A DNA stretch of 64,000 nt, taken from contig NZ_JAINFK010000008.1 of the NCBI RefSeq assembly GCF_019966575.1, positions 61,765-125,764 on the forward strand, read 5' to 3'. The translations under genes and the position numbers were made by a program. The notes under the pieces are model-generated. The model had not been told where the DNA came from. It ran no database searches and worked only from the letters and a program-made list of their open reading frames with translations. Positions 35,113 through 44,382 of the stretch are shown here, piece by piece. Position 1 is the first letter of the stretch. Every line of letters starts with the position of its first letter. This DNA is from Oricola cellulosilytica. GTDB lineage: Bacteria > Pseudomonadota > Alphaproteobacteria > Rhizobiales > Rhizobiaceae.

Positions 35113-35985
35113 ATGGACAGCCTGCCGCCTCCGTTCTCGATCGGCCTGACACCGCATTCCGACCCGGCCTCATGGCTAGCACCGGAAGATGATCTGCATT
35201 TCGTTCTGGCGGAAAAGGATCGGCTGATCGCCGCCTATCCGACGCGTGTCTTCATGGCCGAGCCGGGCACCCAGACCGCACAGCGCGAGGTTGCGGTACG
35301 GCTGCGCGACCATCTGACGAGCGCCTTTGCGGACGTCTATGCGCGCGAGGGGGATACCGTTTCGCTCGCCGGGACAGGCCGAAGGGTCCGGCTGGCCACC
35401 GATGCGCCGCGGCTTCTGGAAGACGCGGCGCGGCTTGTTGCCGACGACCTCGTGATCATGCGCCGGAAACCGGACGGCTGGACGCTCGTTGCCGCGTCGC
35501 TGTGTTTTCCCACATTCTGGAAACTTCCGGAGAAATTCGGCCGACCGATCACCGAAATCCACCAACCTGTTCCCGCATTCGGTCGGGGAACGCGGAACGC
35601 CGCGCTTGTCGAGCGGATTTTCGACCGGCTCCGGCCAGACGATACCGTGCAGCGATCGAACTGGTCGGTTCATGCCGACGGCGCGTTGCATCACTACGAA
35701 CCGCACGGGAATCTTGCCGCGGCAAATACGACGGAAGCATTGGCCAGGCTGTTCCTGCGGCGGGAGTTTCAGACGCTGACCAAGCTTCCCGAGACCGGTG
35801 ATCTGCTGTTCACGATCCGTGTGCGCACCGGCTCGCTGAAGGCATTGGAAGCGTCGCCGGAGATGTGCGCCAGCCTCGCCGAAAGGCTCACCGTGATAGA
35901 TGCGGACGGTCTCACCTACAAGGGGCTTGCCGCCTCGCGCGACGCGCTTGTCGCCCATCTCCGGAGATGGGCGGTGTCGGGCTAA
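35113..35985 (+). CDS. DUF3445 protein, haem-dependent oxidative N-demethylase-like
   Basis: The 290-residue protein matches the DUF3445 family, now often called haem-dependent oxidative N-demethylase-like after the dimethylamine monooxygenase-type haem subunit. The diagnostic central block is SLCFPTFWKLPEKFGRPITE followed by IHQPVPAFG; other blocks are NWSVHADGALHHYEP and LRREFQTLTKLPETGDLLFT with a conserved arginine region. Whether it demethylates an amine here is unknown, since the partner subunits expected for a full enzyme are not adjacent. It is coupled to pepF. Confidence 0.82.
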   Translation: MDSLPPPFSIGLTPHSDPASWLAPEDDLHFVLAEKDRLIAAYPTRVFMAEPGTQTAQREVAVRLRDHLTSAFADVYAREGDTVSLAGTGRRVRLATDAPRLLEDAARLVADDLVIMRRKPDGWTLVAASLCFPTFWKLPEKFGRPITEIHQPVPAFGRGTRNAALVERIFDRLRPDDTVQRSNWSVHADGALHHYEPHGNLAAANTTEALARLFLRREFQTLTKLPETGDLLFTIRVRTGSLKALEASPEMCASLAERLTVIDADGLTYKGLAASRDALVAHLRRWAVSG

Positions 35986-36026
35986 AGTCGTCCCCAGCCC
36001 TTTTCTTCCCTTTTCAGTCGTGCTTT

Positions 36027-36054
36027 AGCCGATCGCGAACCCAGGGGATCGGCT
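36027..36054 (+). terminator. Hairpin in the homospermidine synthase leader
   Basis: AGCCGATC at 36027-36034 pairs perfectly with GATCGGCT at 36047-36054 around a 12-base loop. It lies between the DUF3445 stop and the GGGAG ribosome-binding site of the hss gene. It has only a short U stretch after it, so it may be a weak terminator of the pepF operon or a leader structure of hss. Confidence 0.5.
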
Positions 36055-36072
36055 GTTTCGGGGAGTTGGAAA

Positions 36073-37524
36073 TTGGCGCAAGCAGAGTATCCGGTTTACG
36101 GCGAAATCACCGGACCGGTGGTGATGATCGGTTTTGGCTCGATCGGACGGGGCACGCTGCCGCTGATCGAGCGCCATTTCACCTATGATGAAAATCGCTT
36201 CATCGTGATCGAACCGAACGATGACGAAAACGACCGCGCGCTAATGAAGAAGCACGGTCTGCGGCATACCCGCGAGGCGCTCACCGCCGCCAATTACAAG
36301 GATGTGTTAAGGCCGCTGCTGACCGAGGGCGGCGGGCAGGCGTTCTGCGTCAACCTGTCGGTCGATACGTCGTCGCTCGATCTGATGAAATACTGCCGCG
36401 AACTCGGAGCGCTCTACATCGACACGGTGGTCGAGCCGTGGCTCGGGTTCTATTTCGACGACGAGGCCGACAATTCGGCGCGGACCAATTACGCGCTGCG
36501 CGAGACCGTCCGCCGCGAAAAACGCAGCAACCCGGGTGGCACCACCGCGGTGTCGTGTTCGGGCGCCAATCCGGGCATGGTGTCCTGGTTCGTCAAGCAG
36601 GCGCTCGTCAATCTCGCCGGCGACCTCGGTCTTGATTTCGAGGAACCCGCGCCCGATGACCGGGAAGGCTGGGCTGCCCTCATGGAAAAGGTGGGTGTGG
36701 AGGGGATTCACATAGCGGAACGCGACACACAGCGCTCCAAGACTCCAAAGGAACCCGATAATTTCTCCAATACCTGGTCGGTCGAGGGGTTTATCGCGGA
36801 AGGCCTGCAGCCGGCCGAACTAGGCTGGGGAACCCATGAAAAATGGATGCCCCCAAACGCCCATAACCACACAAAGGGCAGCAGGGCGGCGATCTGGCTC
36901 GACCAGCCCGGCGCGGCCACGCGGGTGCGCACCTGGTGTCCGACGCCGGGGGCCCAATACGGCTTCCTGGTGACGCATAACGAGGCGATTTCGATTGCTG
37001 ACTTCTTCACCGTGTATGATGCGCAGGGCGAGGCCCGTTTCCGGCCGACCTGCCATTACGCCTACCATCCATGCAATAACGCCGTTCTTTCGCTGCACGA
37101 AATGTTCGGGCAGGCGGGGAAGCCTCAGTCCACTTTCAGCGTCATGGACGAGAACGAATTACTGGACGGGATCGATGAACTCGGCGTCCTGCTCTACGGA
37201 CATGGCAAGAACGCCTATTGGTACGGTTCGCAATTATCGATCGAGGAAACTCGGGATCTCGCACCTTACCAAAATGCAACCGGGCTGCAGGTCACGTCGG
37301 CGGTGCTCGCAGGAATGGTTTGGGCACTGGAAAACCCGGAGGCGGGAATTGTTGAGACCGACGAGATGGACTTCCGCCGCTGCCTGGAAGTCCAGATGCC
37401 CTATCTCGGCCCGGTCAGGGGATATTATACCGACTGGACGCCGCTGACAGGACGCCCGGGCCTGTTCCCGGAAGACATCGACACAGCCGATCCGTGGCAG
37501 TTCCGCAACGTGCTTGTGCATTAA
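36073..37524 (+). CDS. hss: Homospermidine synthase
   Basis: The 483-residue protein is a bacterial homospermidine synthase, which makes sym-homospermidine from two putrescines with NAD as a transient hydride carrier; homospermidine is the main long polyamine of many rhizobia. The NAD site is VVMIGFGSIGRGTLPLIERH at the N-terminus. Other family blocks are LYIDTVVEPWLGFYF, SCSGANPGMVSWFVKQAL and ATGLQVTSAVLAGMVWALEN. The start is a TTG at 36073, with GGGAG 7 bases upstream and no closer ATG in frame. The gene stands alone between two hairpins. Confidence 0.95.
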   Translation: MAQAEYPVYGEITGPVVMIGFGSIGRGTLPLIERHFTYDENRFIVIEPNDDENDRALMKKHGLRHTREALTAANYKDVLRPLLTEGGGQAFCVNLSVDTSSLDLMKYCRELGALYIDTVVEPWLGFYFDDEADNSARTNYALRETVRREKRSNPGGTTAVSCSGANPGMVSWFVKQALVNLAGDLGLDFEEPAPDDREGWAALMEKVGVEGIHIAERDTQRSKTPKEPDNFSNTWSVEGFIAEGLQPAELGWGTHEKWMPPNAHNHTKGSRAAIWLDQPGAATRVRTWCPTPGAQYGFLVTHNEAISIADFFTVYDAQGEARFRPTCHYAYHPCNNAVLSLHEMFGQAGKPQSTFSVMDENELLDGIDELGVLLYGHGKNAYWYGSQLSIEETRDLAPYQNATGLQVTSAVLAGMVWALENPEAGIVETDEMDFRRCLEVQMPYLGPVRGYYTDWTPLTGRPGLFPEDIDTADPWQFRNVLVH

Positions 37525-37536
37525 TGCAGGGTTACC

Positions 37537-37555
37537 GGAACCGGATGGCGGTTCC
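37537..37555 (+). terminator. Hairpin after homospermidine synthase
   Basis: GGAACCG at 37537-37543 pairs with CGGTTCC at 37549-37555 around the loop GATGG, 13 bases after the hss stop. There is no U-run, so termination strength is uncertain. Confidence 0.45.
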
Positions 37556-37631
37556 CGCGTTTGCGAGCATAGTGACTTCAACGTCGGGCGAAAGTGACGT
37601 AAGCTTTCACCATTAACACTAAGGGGGGAAT

Positions 37632-38030
37632 ATGCGGATGCTTTCGAGAACACTCACTAGGACAGCCTCGGTCGCCTGCAGCTTTGCAGGCCTGACACTC
37701 CTGGCCGGATGCGTCATCGACGCACCGGCGCCGGGCGGGGGGTTGACGCCACGTAGGACAGCTAGTGCGGTCGAGGGGAATTGGGGGGATACGGGCGGTG
37801 TCGCCACATCGAGGTTCAGGAACGGAGCGTTCACCTCCTACGCCAACGACACCGGCAATCCGCTCGCGCAAGGGTCCTACCGGTATGTCGATTCGCGCAC
37901 GATCGAGATCAATTTCACGTCGCTGGTCCGGCAGCAGCAGGTGCGCACCAATTGCCTGCTCGTCAACAACACCCAGATGAACTGCACCAGCAACACCGGG
38001 TCGCAATTCACGCTCGTCCGGCGCGCCTGA
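37632..38030 (+). CDS. omp10: Omp10-like outer-membrane lipoprotein
   Basis: The 132-residue protein has a lipoprotein signal with lipobox LLAGC (lipidated Cys27). The mature part resembles the Brucella Omp10 lipoprotein, with VEGNWGDTGGVATSRFRNG, GSYRYVDSRTIEINFTSLVR, NCLLVNNTQMNCTSNTGSQF and LVRR near the end. Omp10 homologues are surface lipoproteins of the rhizobial group with an uncertain role in outer-membrane integrity. A GGGGGG-type site precedes the ATG and a terminator hairpin follows, so it is monocistronic. Confidence 0.87.
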   Translation: MRMLSRTLTRTASVACSFAGLTLLAGCVIDAPAPGGGLTPRRTASAVEGNWGDTGGVATSRFRNGAFTSYANDTGNPLAQGSYRYVDSRTIEINFTSLVRQQQVRTNCLLVNNTQMNCTSNTGSQFTLVRRA

Positions 38031-38046
38031 CACGTAGCCGGATGGT

Positions 38047-38070
38047 CGGGATTTCTACATCCCGGCTTTT
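38047..38070 (+). terminator. Rho-independent terminator of the omp10-like gene
   Basis: CGGGAT/ATCCCG with a 6-base loop is followed by GGCTTTT, 17 bases after the stop of the lipoprotein gene. The short stem and U-run indicate a moderate terminator. Confidence 0.72.
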
Positions 38071-38206
38071 GCCCCGAAGATAACTTGCCTTCCGCCGTGG
38101 AGGGTGAAAACATCCTCTCCTGACAGTCGGTTGCACAGCAGCGCAAGCGACATGGTCCTTGTTCGCGCGGGCGATGCCGGCGCATCGATCGATGAGGGAG
38201 ACTGGA

Positions 38207-40246
38207 ATGAAACGTTTGACAACTCTTGCCATGGCCACGGTGTCGGTCCTGGCGCTCGGCACCGGCATCGCAACCGCCGAATACACACTCAACATTCTAC
38301 ACATCAACGATCTGCATTCGCGGATTGAGTCGATCAACAAGTACGACTCCACCTGCGGAGGCGAGGACGAGGCCGAAGGTAAGTGCTTTGGCGGCGTCGC
38401 GCGGCTCGTCACGGCGGTTGCGGCCGCGCGCGAGAAGATGGCGGACGGCAATGTGCTGTTTCTCAACGCGGGCGATAATTTCCAGGGTTCGCTTTTCTAC
38501 ACGACCTATAAGGGCGAGGCAGAAGCCGAGTTTCTCAACAAGATGGGCACCGATGTCATGACTGTCGGCAACCACGAATTCGACGATGGCGAACCGGGCT
38601 TGGCGTCTTTCCTGGAAAAGGCAGAGTTTCCCGTGGTGTCCGCGAACGTTCTCGCCGATTACAAATCCGAGCTGGGCGACCGGGTAAAAGCTTATGTTGT
38701 GCTCGAACGCGGGGGCGAAAAGATCGGCGTGGTTGGCGCCGTCGCTAACGATACCGACGAACTGTCTTCCCCCGGAAAGAACGTGTTAATCGCGGATGAC
38801 GTCGCCTCGATCACCTCCGCTGTCGAGGCTTTGCAGGAGGAGGGTGTCGACAAGATCATCGCCCTGACCCATGTCGGCTACCCGCGCGATCTTGCAGCGA
38901 TTGCGAAGATTCCGGGCGTTGATGTTGTCGTCGGCGGGCATACCAACACGCTGCTGTCGAACACGGATGAAAACGCCGTCGACGTTTATCCGACAATGGT
39001 CGACAATCCGGACGGATATCAGGTGCCGGTCGTGCAGGCCTATGCCTACGGCAAATATCTGGGCGACCTCACGGTCGTGTTCGATGACGAGGGTGTCGTA
39101 ACCAGCGCCACCGGTGAACCGCAGCTTCTCGACGCTTCGGTCACACCGGATCAGGAAACGCTCGATCGCATCGCCGAACTGGCGGCGCCGATCGAGGAAC
39201 TGAAAGGCCAAGTCATCGGCGAGACAACCGAGGCGATCGAAGGAAACCGCGACGTCTGCCGGGCGATGGAATGCCAGATGGGTAACCTCGTCGCAGATGC
39301 CATCTTGGAGCGCGTCGCCGATCAGGGTATTCAGGTCGCCATCCAGAACGGGGGCGGTCTTCGCGCATCCATCGACGCCGGCGAGGTGACGATGGGCGAG
39401 GTCTTGACGGTCCTGCCGTTCCAGAACACGCTCGCCACATTCCAGTTGAAGGGTTCCGATGTCGTCGCCGCTCTCGAGAACGGCGTCAGCCAGATTGAGG
39501 AAGGTGCCGGCCGTTTCCCGCAGGTCGCCGGTCTGAAGTATACCGTCGATCCGTCCACGGAGCCGGGCAGCCGAATATCGGAGGTGATGGTCGCTGACGG
39601 CAATGGCGGTTATGCGCCAATCGAGGCCGATGCAACGTACGGCGTGGCCTCGAACAATTTCATGCGTGGCGGCGGGGATGGGTATTCGGTCTTCGCAGAC
39701 AACGCGATCGACGCCTACGATTACGGCCCGGGTGTCGAACAGGTGGTGGCAGACTATCTCGCGGAGAACAATCCCTACACGCCTTACACGGATGGCCGCA
39801 TCCAGGTCGCCAAGGCGATGAGCGAGGAGAAGCCCGCCGAAGAGGCCGCGGTCGAATCGGAAGGTGAAACAACTGCCGATGTCACCGTCGACGTCCCGCA
39901 GACGGGTCTCGCCGCGACATCATTATCGACCGAGGCGCCGCCCGTCGCCGCGGAGGGCGCGATGGAAGCTGACGCAGAAGCGGAATCCGCCGTCAAGGTT
40001 CCGGAGACCGGACTGGCGGCGGGAGCGATCGCTTCCGAGGCTCCCATGGTGTCCGCCGGGGAGAATGCGGCGATGGACAAGAAGGACAGCACGAGCGTTC
40101 ACATCGTCGTCCGCGGGGACAATTTTTGGGAACTGGCGAAGACCTATCTCGGCGACGCGCAAATGTGGACAAAGCTCAGGGACGCAAATCCCGACGTAAA
40201 CCCGAACGCGCTTGAAGTCGGCGCGGAGTTGGTCATTCCGAACTGA
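38207..40246 (+). CDS. Periplasmic 5'-nucleotidase/UshA-like phosphatase fused to a LysM domain
   Basis: The 679-residue protein has a signal peptide (about residues 1-23, ending IATA), then the calcineurin-like metallophosphatase domain (LHINDLHSR, LNAGDNFQGSLF, TVGNHEFDDG, GGHTNTLL; about 25-300) and the 5'-nucleotidase C-terminal domain (about 330-530, NGGGLRASIDAGEVTMGEVL). A linker carries two copies of a V-P-x-T-G-L-A-A ... E-A-P unit. The C-terminus is a LysM domain (VVRGDNFWELAKTYLGD) that should bind peptidoglycan. Nucleotide or UDP-sugar hydrolysis anchored at the cell wall is the likely role. The start at 38207 has a GGGAG site and gives a proper signal sequence. Confidence 0.9.
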   Translation: MKRLTTLAMATVSVLALGTGIATAEYTLNILHINDLHSRIESINKYDSTCGGEDEAEGKCFGGVARLVTAVAAAREKMADGNVLFLNAGDNFQGSLFYTTYKGEAEAEFLNKMGTDVMTVGNHEFDDGEPGLASFLEKAEFPVVSANVLADYKSELGDRVKAYVVLERGGEKIGVVGAVANDTDELSSPGKNVLIADDVASITSAVEALQEEGVDKIIALTHVGYPRDLAAIAKIPGVDVVVGGHTNTLLSNTDENAVDVYPTMVDNPDGYQVPVVQAYAYGKYLGDLTVVFDDEGVVTSATGEPQLLDASVTPDQETLDRIAELAAPIEELKGQVIGETTEAIEGNRDVCRAMECQMGNLVADAILERVADQGIQVAIQNGGGLRASIDAGEVTMGEVLTVLPFQNTLATFQLKGSDVVAALENGVSQIEEGAGRFPQVAGLKYTVDPSTEPGSRISEVMVADGNGGYAPIEADATYGVASNNFMRGGGDGYSVFADNAIDAYDYGPGVEQVVADYLAENNPYTPYTDGRIQVAKAMSEEKPAEEAAVESEGETTADVTVDVPQTGLAATSLSTEAPPVAAEGAMEADAEAESAVKVPETGLAAGAIASEAPMVSAGENAAMDKKDSTSVHIVVRGDNFWELAKTYLGDAQMWTKLRDANPDVNPNALEVGAELVIPN

Positions 40247-40379
40247 CTGCTCGGGACGGAACCGGAATCGGGCGCGGAGTCTTTCCGCGCCCAACCGCGT
40301 CGGGCGGACCGTTTTGCCGCATCCCGCGCCATTGAATTTGGCGGCGGCGGGGCTAATTTCGGCCCAAAGGACCTCGATC

Positions 40380-41444
40380 ATGAATATTTCGACGACTATC
40401 GATCGCGCCCGTGCAAGGCAGGTGGGACCGCTCCCGCCGGAGCATCCGCCGGTGAAAATCCAAAAGGTCGGCGTGCTGCTGGTTAACCTCGGGACGCCCG
40501 ATGCGACCGACTACAAGTCGATGCGCCGCTACCTGAAGGAATTCCTCACCGACAAGCGGGTCATCGAATGGCCGAGGGCGATCTGGTATCCGATCCTGTT
40601 CGGAATTGTCCTGAACACCCGGCCCGGCAAGGTCGGCAAGGCGTATGAGGAAATATGGAACAAGGAACTCGACGAGAGCTTTCTGCGCACCTACACGCGG
40701 TCGCAGGCCGACAAGCTGGCGGAAGCACTCGGGGCGCATGACGAGATCGTCGTTGACTGGGGCATGCGTTACGGCAACCCGTCGATAGAGTCGCGCCTCG
40801 CCGCACTGCGAGAGCAGGGCTGCGACCGCATCCTGGTTTTTCCGCTTTATCCGCAATATTCGGCCGCCACAACCGCCACCGTCAACGACAAAGCGTTCGA
40901 ATCACTGATGAAAACGCGGTTCATGCCGGCCATTCGCACCGTATCCGCCTATCACGACGAGCCGGTCTATATCGAAGCGCTGGCGCGGTCGATCGAGCAG
41001 CATCTGTCAACGCTGGATTTCGAGCCCGAGAAGGTGATCGCCTCTTATCACGGCATTCCTCAGAGCTATTTTGAGCGAGGGGATCCCTATCATTGCCATT
41101 GCCAGAAGACATCGCGCCTTCTCGAGGAACGGCTCGGCTGGGAAAAGGGCCGTCTGATGACATGCTTCCAGTCACGGTTCGGGCCCGAGGAATGGCTACA
41201 GCCCTATTTCGACAAGACCATCGCGGAGCTTCCCCGGAACGGCGTGAAGAGCGTAGCCGTGCTCAACCCGGGGTTCGTTTCCGATTGCCTGGAAACGCTG
41301 GAAGAGATCGCGGGCGAGGGCGGCGAGATTTTTCGCGAGAATGGCGGGGTGAACTTTACCCACATCCCGTGCCTGAATGACAGTCCCGAAGGAATGGCGG
41401 TTATCGAGGCGATGGTACGCCGCGAATTGCAGGGCTGGATCTGA
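40380..41444 (+). CDS. hemH: Ferrochelatase
   Basis: The 354-residue protein is ferrochelatase, which inserts Fe2+ into protoporphyrin IX. Family blocks are VGVLLVNLGTPDATDY, VDWGMRYGNPSIESRL, VFPLYPQYSAATTATV, the metal-site IASYHGIPQSYFERGDPYHC and TCFQSRFGPEEWLQPY. The C-terminus lacks the Fe-S cluster cysteines of eukaryotic forms, although cysteines occur in YHCHCQKT. The ATG at 40380 has AAGGA 8 bases upstream; the reading frame extends further upstream but without family similarity. It converges with kdsD. Confidence 0.96.
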   Translation: MNISTTIDRARARQVGPLPPEHPPVKIQKVGVLLVNLGTPDATDYKSMRRYLKEFLTDKRVIEWPRAIWYPILFGIVLNTRPGKVGKAYEEIWNKELDESFLRTYTRSQADKLAEALGAHDEIVVDWGMRYGNPSIESRLAALREQGCDRILVFPLYPQYSAATTATVNDKAFESLMKTRFMPAIRTVSAYHDEPVYIEALARSIEQHLSTLDFEPEKVIASYHGIPQSYFERGDPYHCHCQKTSRLLEERLGWEKGRLMTCFQSRFGPEEWLQPYFDKTIAELPRNGVKSVAVLNPGFVSDCLETLEEIAGEGGEIFRENGGVNFTHIPCLNDSPEGMAVIEAMVRRELQGWI

Positions 41445-41459
41445 GGCGGACGCCCCCCG

Positions 41460-42455
41460 TCAGGCCGCGCCGACCCTTAGCAGGTCGTGCAGGTGAACGA
41501 TGCCGACGGGGACACCGTTCTCGACCACCATCAGGGCGGTGATCGCGGAGGCGTTGACGATCGTCAGCGCCGAGGCGACGAGCGTCTCCTTGCCGATCGT
41601 TTTCGGCGTTGCCGTCATTACCTGATCGACCGTCATGGCCAGAAGATCGGCGTCGATATGACGGCGAAGGTCGCCATCCGTCACGATCCCGCACAGTCGG
41701 CCATCCTCTGCCAGGACGCCGACGCAACCAAATCCCTTCTCGGATATCCGCATGATCGCGTCGCGCATGCTGGCGCCGGCGCGGATCAGCGGAACCCGGT
41801 CGCCGGTATGCATGACCTCGCCGACCTTGGTGAGGCTCGCGCCGAGCTGGCCGCCCGGGTGGAAATCGCGAAAATCGAGCGCGGAAAAGCCGCGCATTTC
41901 CAGAAGCGCGACCGCGAGCGCGTCGCCCAGCGCCAGTTGCATCAGCGTGGATGTCGTTGGCGCCAGCCCATGCGGGCAGGCTTCCTCCGCCTTCGGCAGG
42001 AGGAGAACAATATCTGCTTCGCGGGCGAGGGTGGACTCTCCTCCGGCGGTCATCGCCACGAGAGGGATCTCGAAGCGGCGCGAGTAGCGGACGATGCCGC
42101 CCAGTTCCCTCGATTCCCCGGACCATGACATCGCGATGATTACGTCGTCGCGGGCGATCATGCCCAGGTCGCCGTGATTGGCCTCGGCGGGATGCACGAA
42201 AAAGGCAGGTGTGCCGGTCGACGCCAAAGTCGCGGCGATTTTCGAGCCGATATGCCCGCTCTTGCCGACGCCGGTGACGATCACCCTGCCGCTGATGTTG
42301 CCGATAACGTCGAGAGCTTTCCGGAAAGGCCCGCCGAGGCTGTTCGACAGCGCCTCGGCGAGGGCCTGCAGCCCCTTGCTTTCGATGGAAAGCGTATTCA
42401 GCGCGGAAGCAATGGCGGTCTCGGCCGGCTCGATCTTGTGTGCACGTTCACTCAT
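41460..42455 (-). CDS. kdsD: Arabinose-5-phosphate isomerase
   Basis: The 331-residue protein has a SIS domain (about residues 45-185; VIVTGVGKSGHIGSKIAATL, HPAEANHGDLGMI, MSWSGESRELGGIV) followed by two CBS domains (about 215-325). This is the KdsD/KpsF architecture that interconverts ribulose-5-phosphate and arabinose-5-phosphate, the first step to Kdo for lipopolysaccharide. The length and motif spacing match the housekeeping enzyme. It is convergent with hemH and divergent from the beta-barrel gene at 42612. Confidence 0.95.
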   Translation of the reverse strand: MSERAHKIEPAETAIASALNTLSIESKGLQALAEALSNSLGGPFRKALDVIGNISGRVIVTGVGKSGHIGSKIAATLASTGTPAFFVHPAEANHGDLGMIARDDVIIAMSWSGESRELGGIVRYSRRFEIPLVAMTAGGESTLAREADIVLLLPKAEEACPHGLAPTTSTLMQLALGDALAVALLEMRGFSALDFRDFHPGGQLGASLTKVGEVMHTGDRVPLIRAGASMRDAIMRISEKGFGCVGVLAEDGRLCGIVTDGDLRRHIDADLLAMTVDQVMTATPKTIGKETLVASALTIVNASAITALMVVENGVPVGIVHLHDLLRVGAA

Positions 42456-42611
42456 GGCAGACCGCTACTCCAGTCCGCTGGATTTGTCCATGAACCGGCT
42501 CTCCACGGCTTCACATAAACGACTGCGATTGCACAGGAAACGCGCTGCTTTCCTAAGCTTTCGTTAACCACGGCGATTTAGGTTCCGGTAACGAAAACGA
42601 GGTGACGGGTC

Positions 42612-44255
42612 GTGCCGATTGGCCCCATGAAAACCAGTGCGATTATGCGAGGCGGCCCGGGGGGGTGCCTTGCGTTGGCGTTGCTCCTGCTTTCGGGGGC
42701 GGCGGACGCCTCTGCGCAGGAATTCGGCACGCTACGGGGGCGGGTTGCCGAGGATGTCCTGAATCAGCCAGGTGGCCGTTCCGCCCCCGATGACGCCGGA
42801 GATCGGGGCGGTATTCGCGTGCCCGAATATCGTCCGCTGGGCACCGGGACGGCCCCCGATGGCGAGGCCGCCGGTCGGGACGGGATCGCATTCGATCCGC
42901 TTGAAATGAACACCGGTGAAGACGGCGAGAACGCTGCCCGACCGAATGCGGGCAGCGATGGAACCACAGCGTCGGACGGCAGGATATCCTCCGTTCCCGG
43001 GCGGGTCGGCTCGGTCGGCTCTATCCCTTCCGTCCAGGGCGGTGGAGGGCAGCCGGAGAGCGATCCCTATGCGCCGGTGGGAACCCGCATAGGTTCCTTC
43101 ATCCTGCGCTCAACGCTCGACCTCGGCCTCTCCAGCTCGCGCGAGACGACGACCTTTGCGAGCGGAACGCCCCCCGTAGCGGCTGAGTCCACGAGCATTT
43201 CCGTTCTCGGCGACGGGGCATTGCGCCTCGACCTCGATTCGGACTGGAGCCGGCACGCGCTGAATGTCGACGCGCTTGGCCGGTTGCAACGCGACATCAG
43301 CGATGACGGCGACCGAAAGATCGAGCCGGAGGTCCTGCTCGACGCGGTTGCCCGCATCGATGTGCGCGAAGGCACCACGGTGACGGCAACGGCTGGGTAC
43401 GCCTACCGGCTTGACGATGCGCAGTCGGCGGCATTTTACGCGGCGACCGATCCGGCGCTCGTGCCCGCCGTCAGCGGCACCAACGATCCGCCGACGCAGA
43501 CGCTGGACGGATCGCTTTCGCTCCGGCAGGACTTCCGATCGTTGTTCGGAGAGGCCGGCGTGTCGGTAGAACGCACCCTTCATGGCGCGGCCGAGCTAAG
43601 TGACGGTTCGTCGATCTCGCAAAATGATCTCGACAATACCGTCTATGATGGCCGCCTTCGGGCCGGATTCGAATTGTCGCCTGTGTTTTCCCCCTTCGTC
43701 GAAGTCGGTTACGGCATCCGCAGGATGGACGAGCGGCCGGACAGCGGCGGCATGGATAGAAATGCTGTCCGTTATGCGGCGCGGGCGGGAACCGGGATCG
43801 ATCTTGGCGAAAAGCTGAACGGTGAAGTTGCGATCGGTTATCTGCGCGAAGACGTTGCCGACCCCCTGCTCGAGGATATCGACGGTATCGCCCTCGATGC
43901 CCTGGTTAATTGGTCACCGCGCCGGGAAACCGACGTGACGTTGCGCTTGGCGACGACCACCGAGACGAGCAGCGTCGGCGGCGAGAGCGGAGCGCTGCTC
44001 TATTCCGGCGATCTGGCAGTGACACACCGGATTCGCGCGAACCTGTCGGCGGAAGCTTCGCTCGGCGCAGATTTCCGGGATGTCCGGGGCGGGGCCGACG
44101 AAACCACAGTCGCCGGCCAGACAGGCCTGACCTACTGGTTCAACCGGTTCGCCGGCCTAACCACGCGCCTCAGGCACGAAGAGACCTACAGTTCAGATCC
44201 GCTCGAGCGTTCTACCACCACGAGCGCGTTCGTCGGCCTGAGATTGCAACACTAG
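42612..44255 (+). CDS. Outer-membrane beta-barrel protein (BBP2-like)
   Basis: The 547-residue protein has a signal peptide (cleavage near ADASAQEF), a disordered acidic Gly/Asp-rich segment (about 40-150) and a long C-terminal region of alternating amphipathic strands typical of a putative beta-barrel porin 2 family protein (VTLRLATTTETSSVGGESG, LTYWFNRFAGLTTRLRHEET, ending STTTSAFVGLRLQH with the C-terminal aromatic/histidine strand). Members are often found with exopolysaccharide or cell-envelope genes. The start is GTG at 42612 with GAGGTG upstream; the ATG at 42627 is an alternative. Confidence 0.82.
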   Translation: MPIGPMKTSAIMRGGPGGCLALALLLLSGAADASAQEFGTLRGRVAEDVLNQPGGRSAPDDAGDRGGIRVPEYRPLGTGTAPDGEAAGRDGIAFDPLEMNTGEDGENAARPNAGSDGTTASDGRISSVPGRVGSVGSIPSVQGGGGQPESDPYAPVGTRIGSFILRSTLDLGLSSSRETTTFASGTPPVAAESTSISVLGDGALRLDLDSDWSRHALNVDALGRLQRDISDDGDRKIEPEVLLDAVARIDVREGTTVTATAGYAYRLDDAQSAAFYAATDPALVPAVSGTNDPPTQTLDGSLSLRQDFRSLFGEAGVSVERTLHGAAELSDGSSISQNDLDNTVYDGRLRAGFELSPVFSPFVEVGYGIRRMDERPDSGGMDRNAVRYAARAGTGIDLGEKLNGEVAIGYLREDVADPLLEDIDGIALDALVNWSPRRETDVTLRLATTTETSSVGGESGALLYSGDLAVTHRIRANLSAEASLGADFRDVRGGADETTVAGQTGLTYWFNRFAGLTTRLRHEETYSSDPLERSTTTSAFVGLRLQH

Positions 44256-44382
44256 CGGGGGGCTGTCGAAAAATCGCCATCGAATCGGACCAGAACAGGA
44301 CCGGCCGTATCGTGAGATTTTCATCGTCCACGCCATGCAAATCGTAGCTAAAGCATGCATATCGCACCTAAAGGGGGTGTCC

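Noticed and set aside
41401..42126. Long Arg-rich open frame overlapping kdsD on the same strand
   Set aside because: It is a shifted frame of the kdsD coding sequence; its composition is dominated by Arg, Gly and Ala and it has no independent start site.
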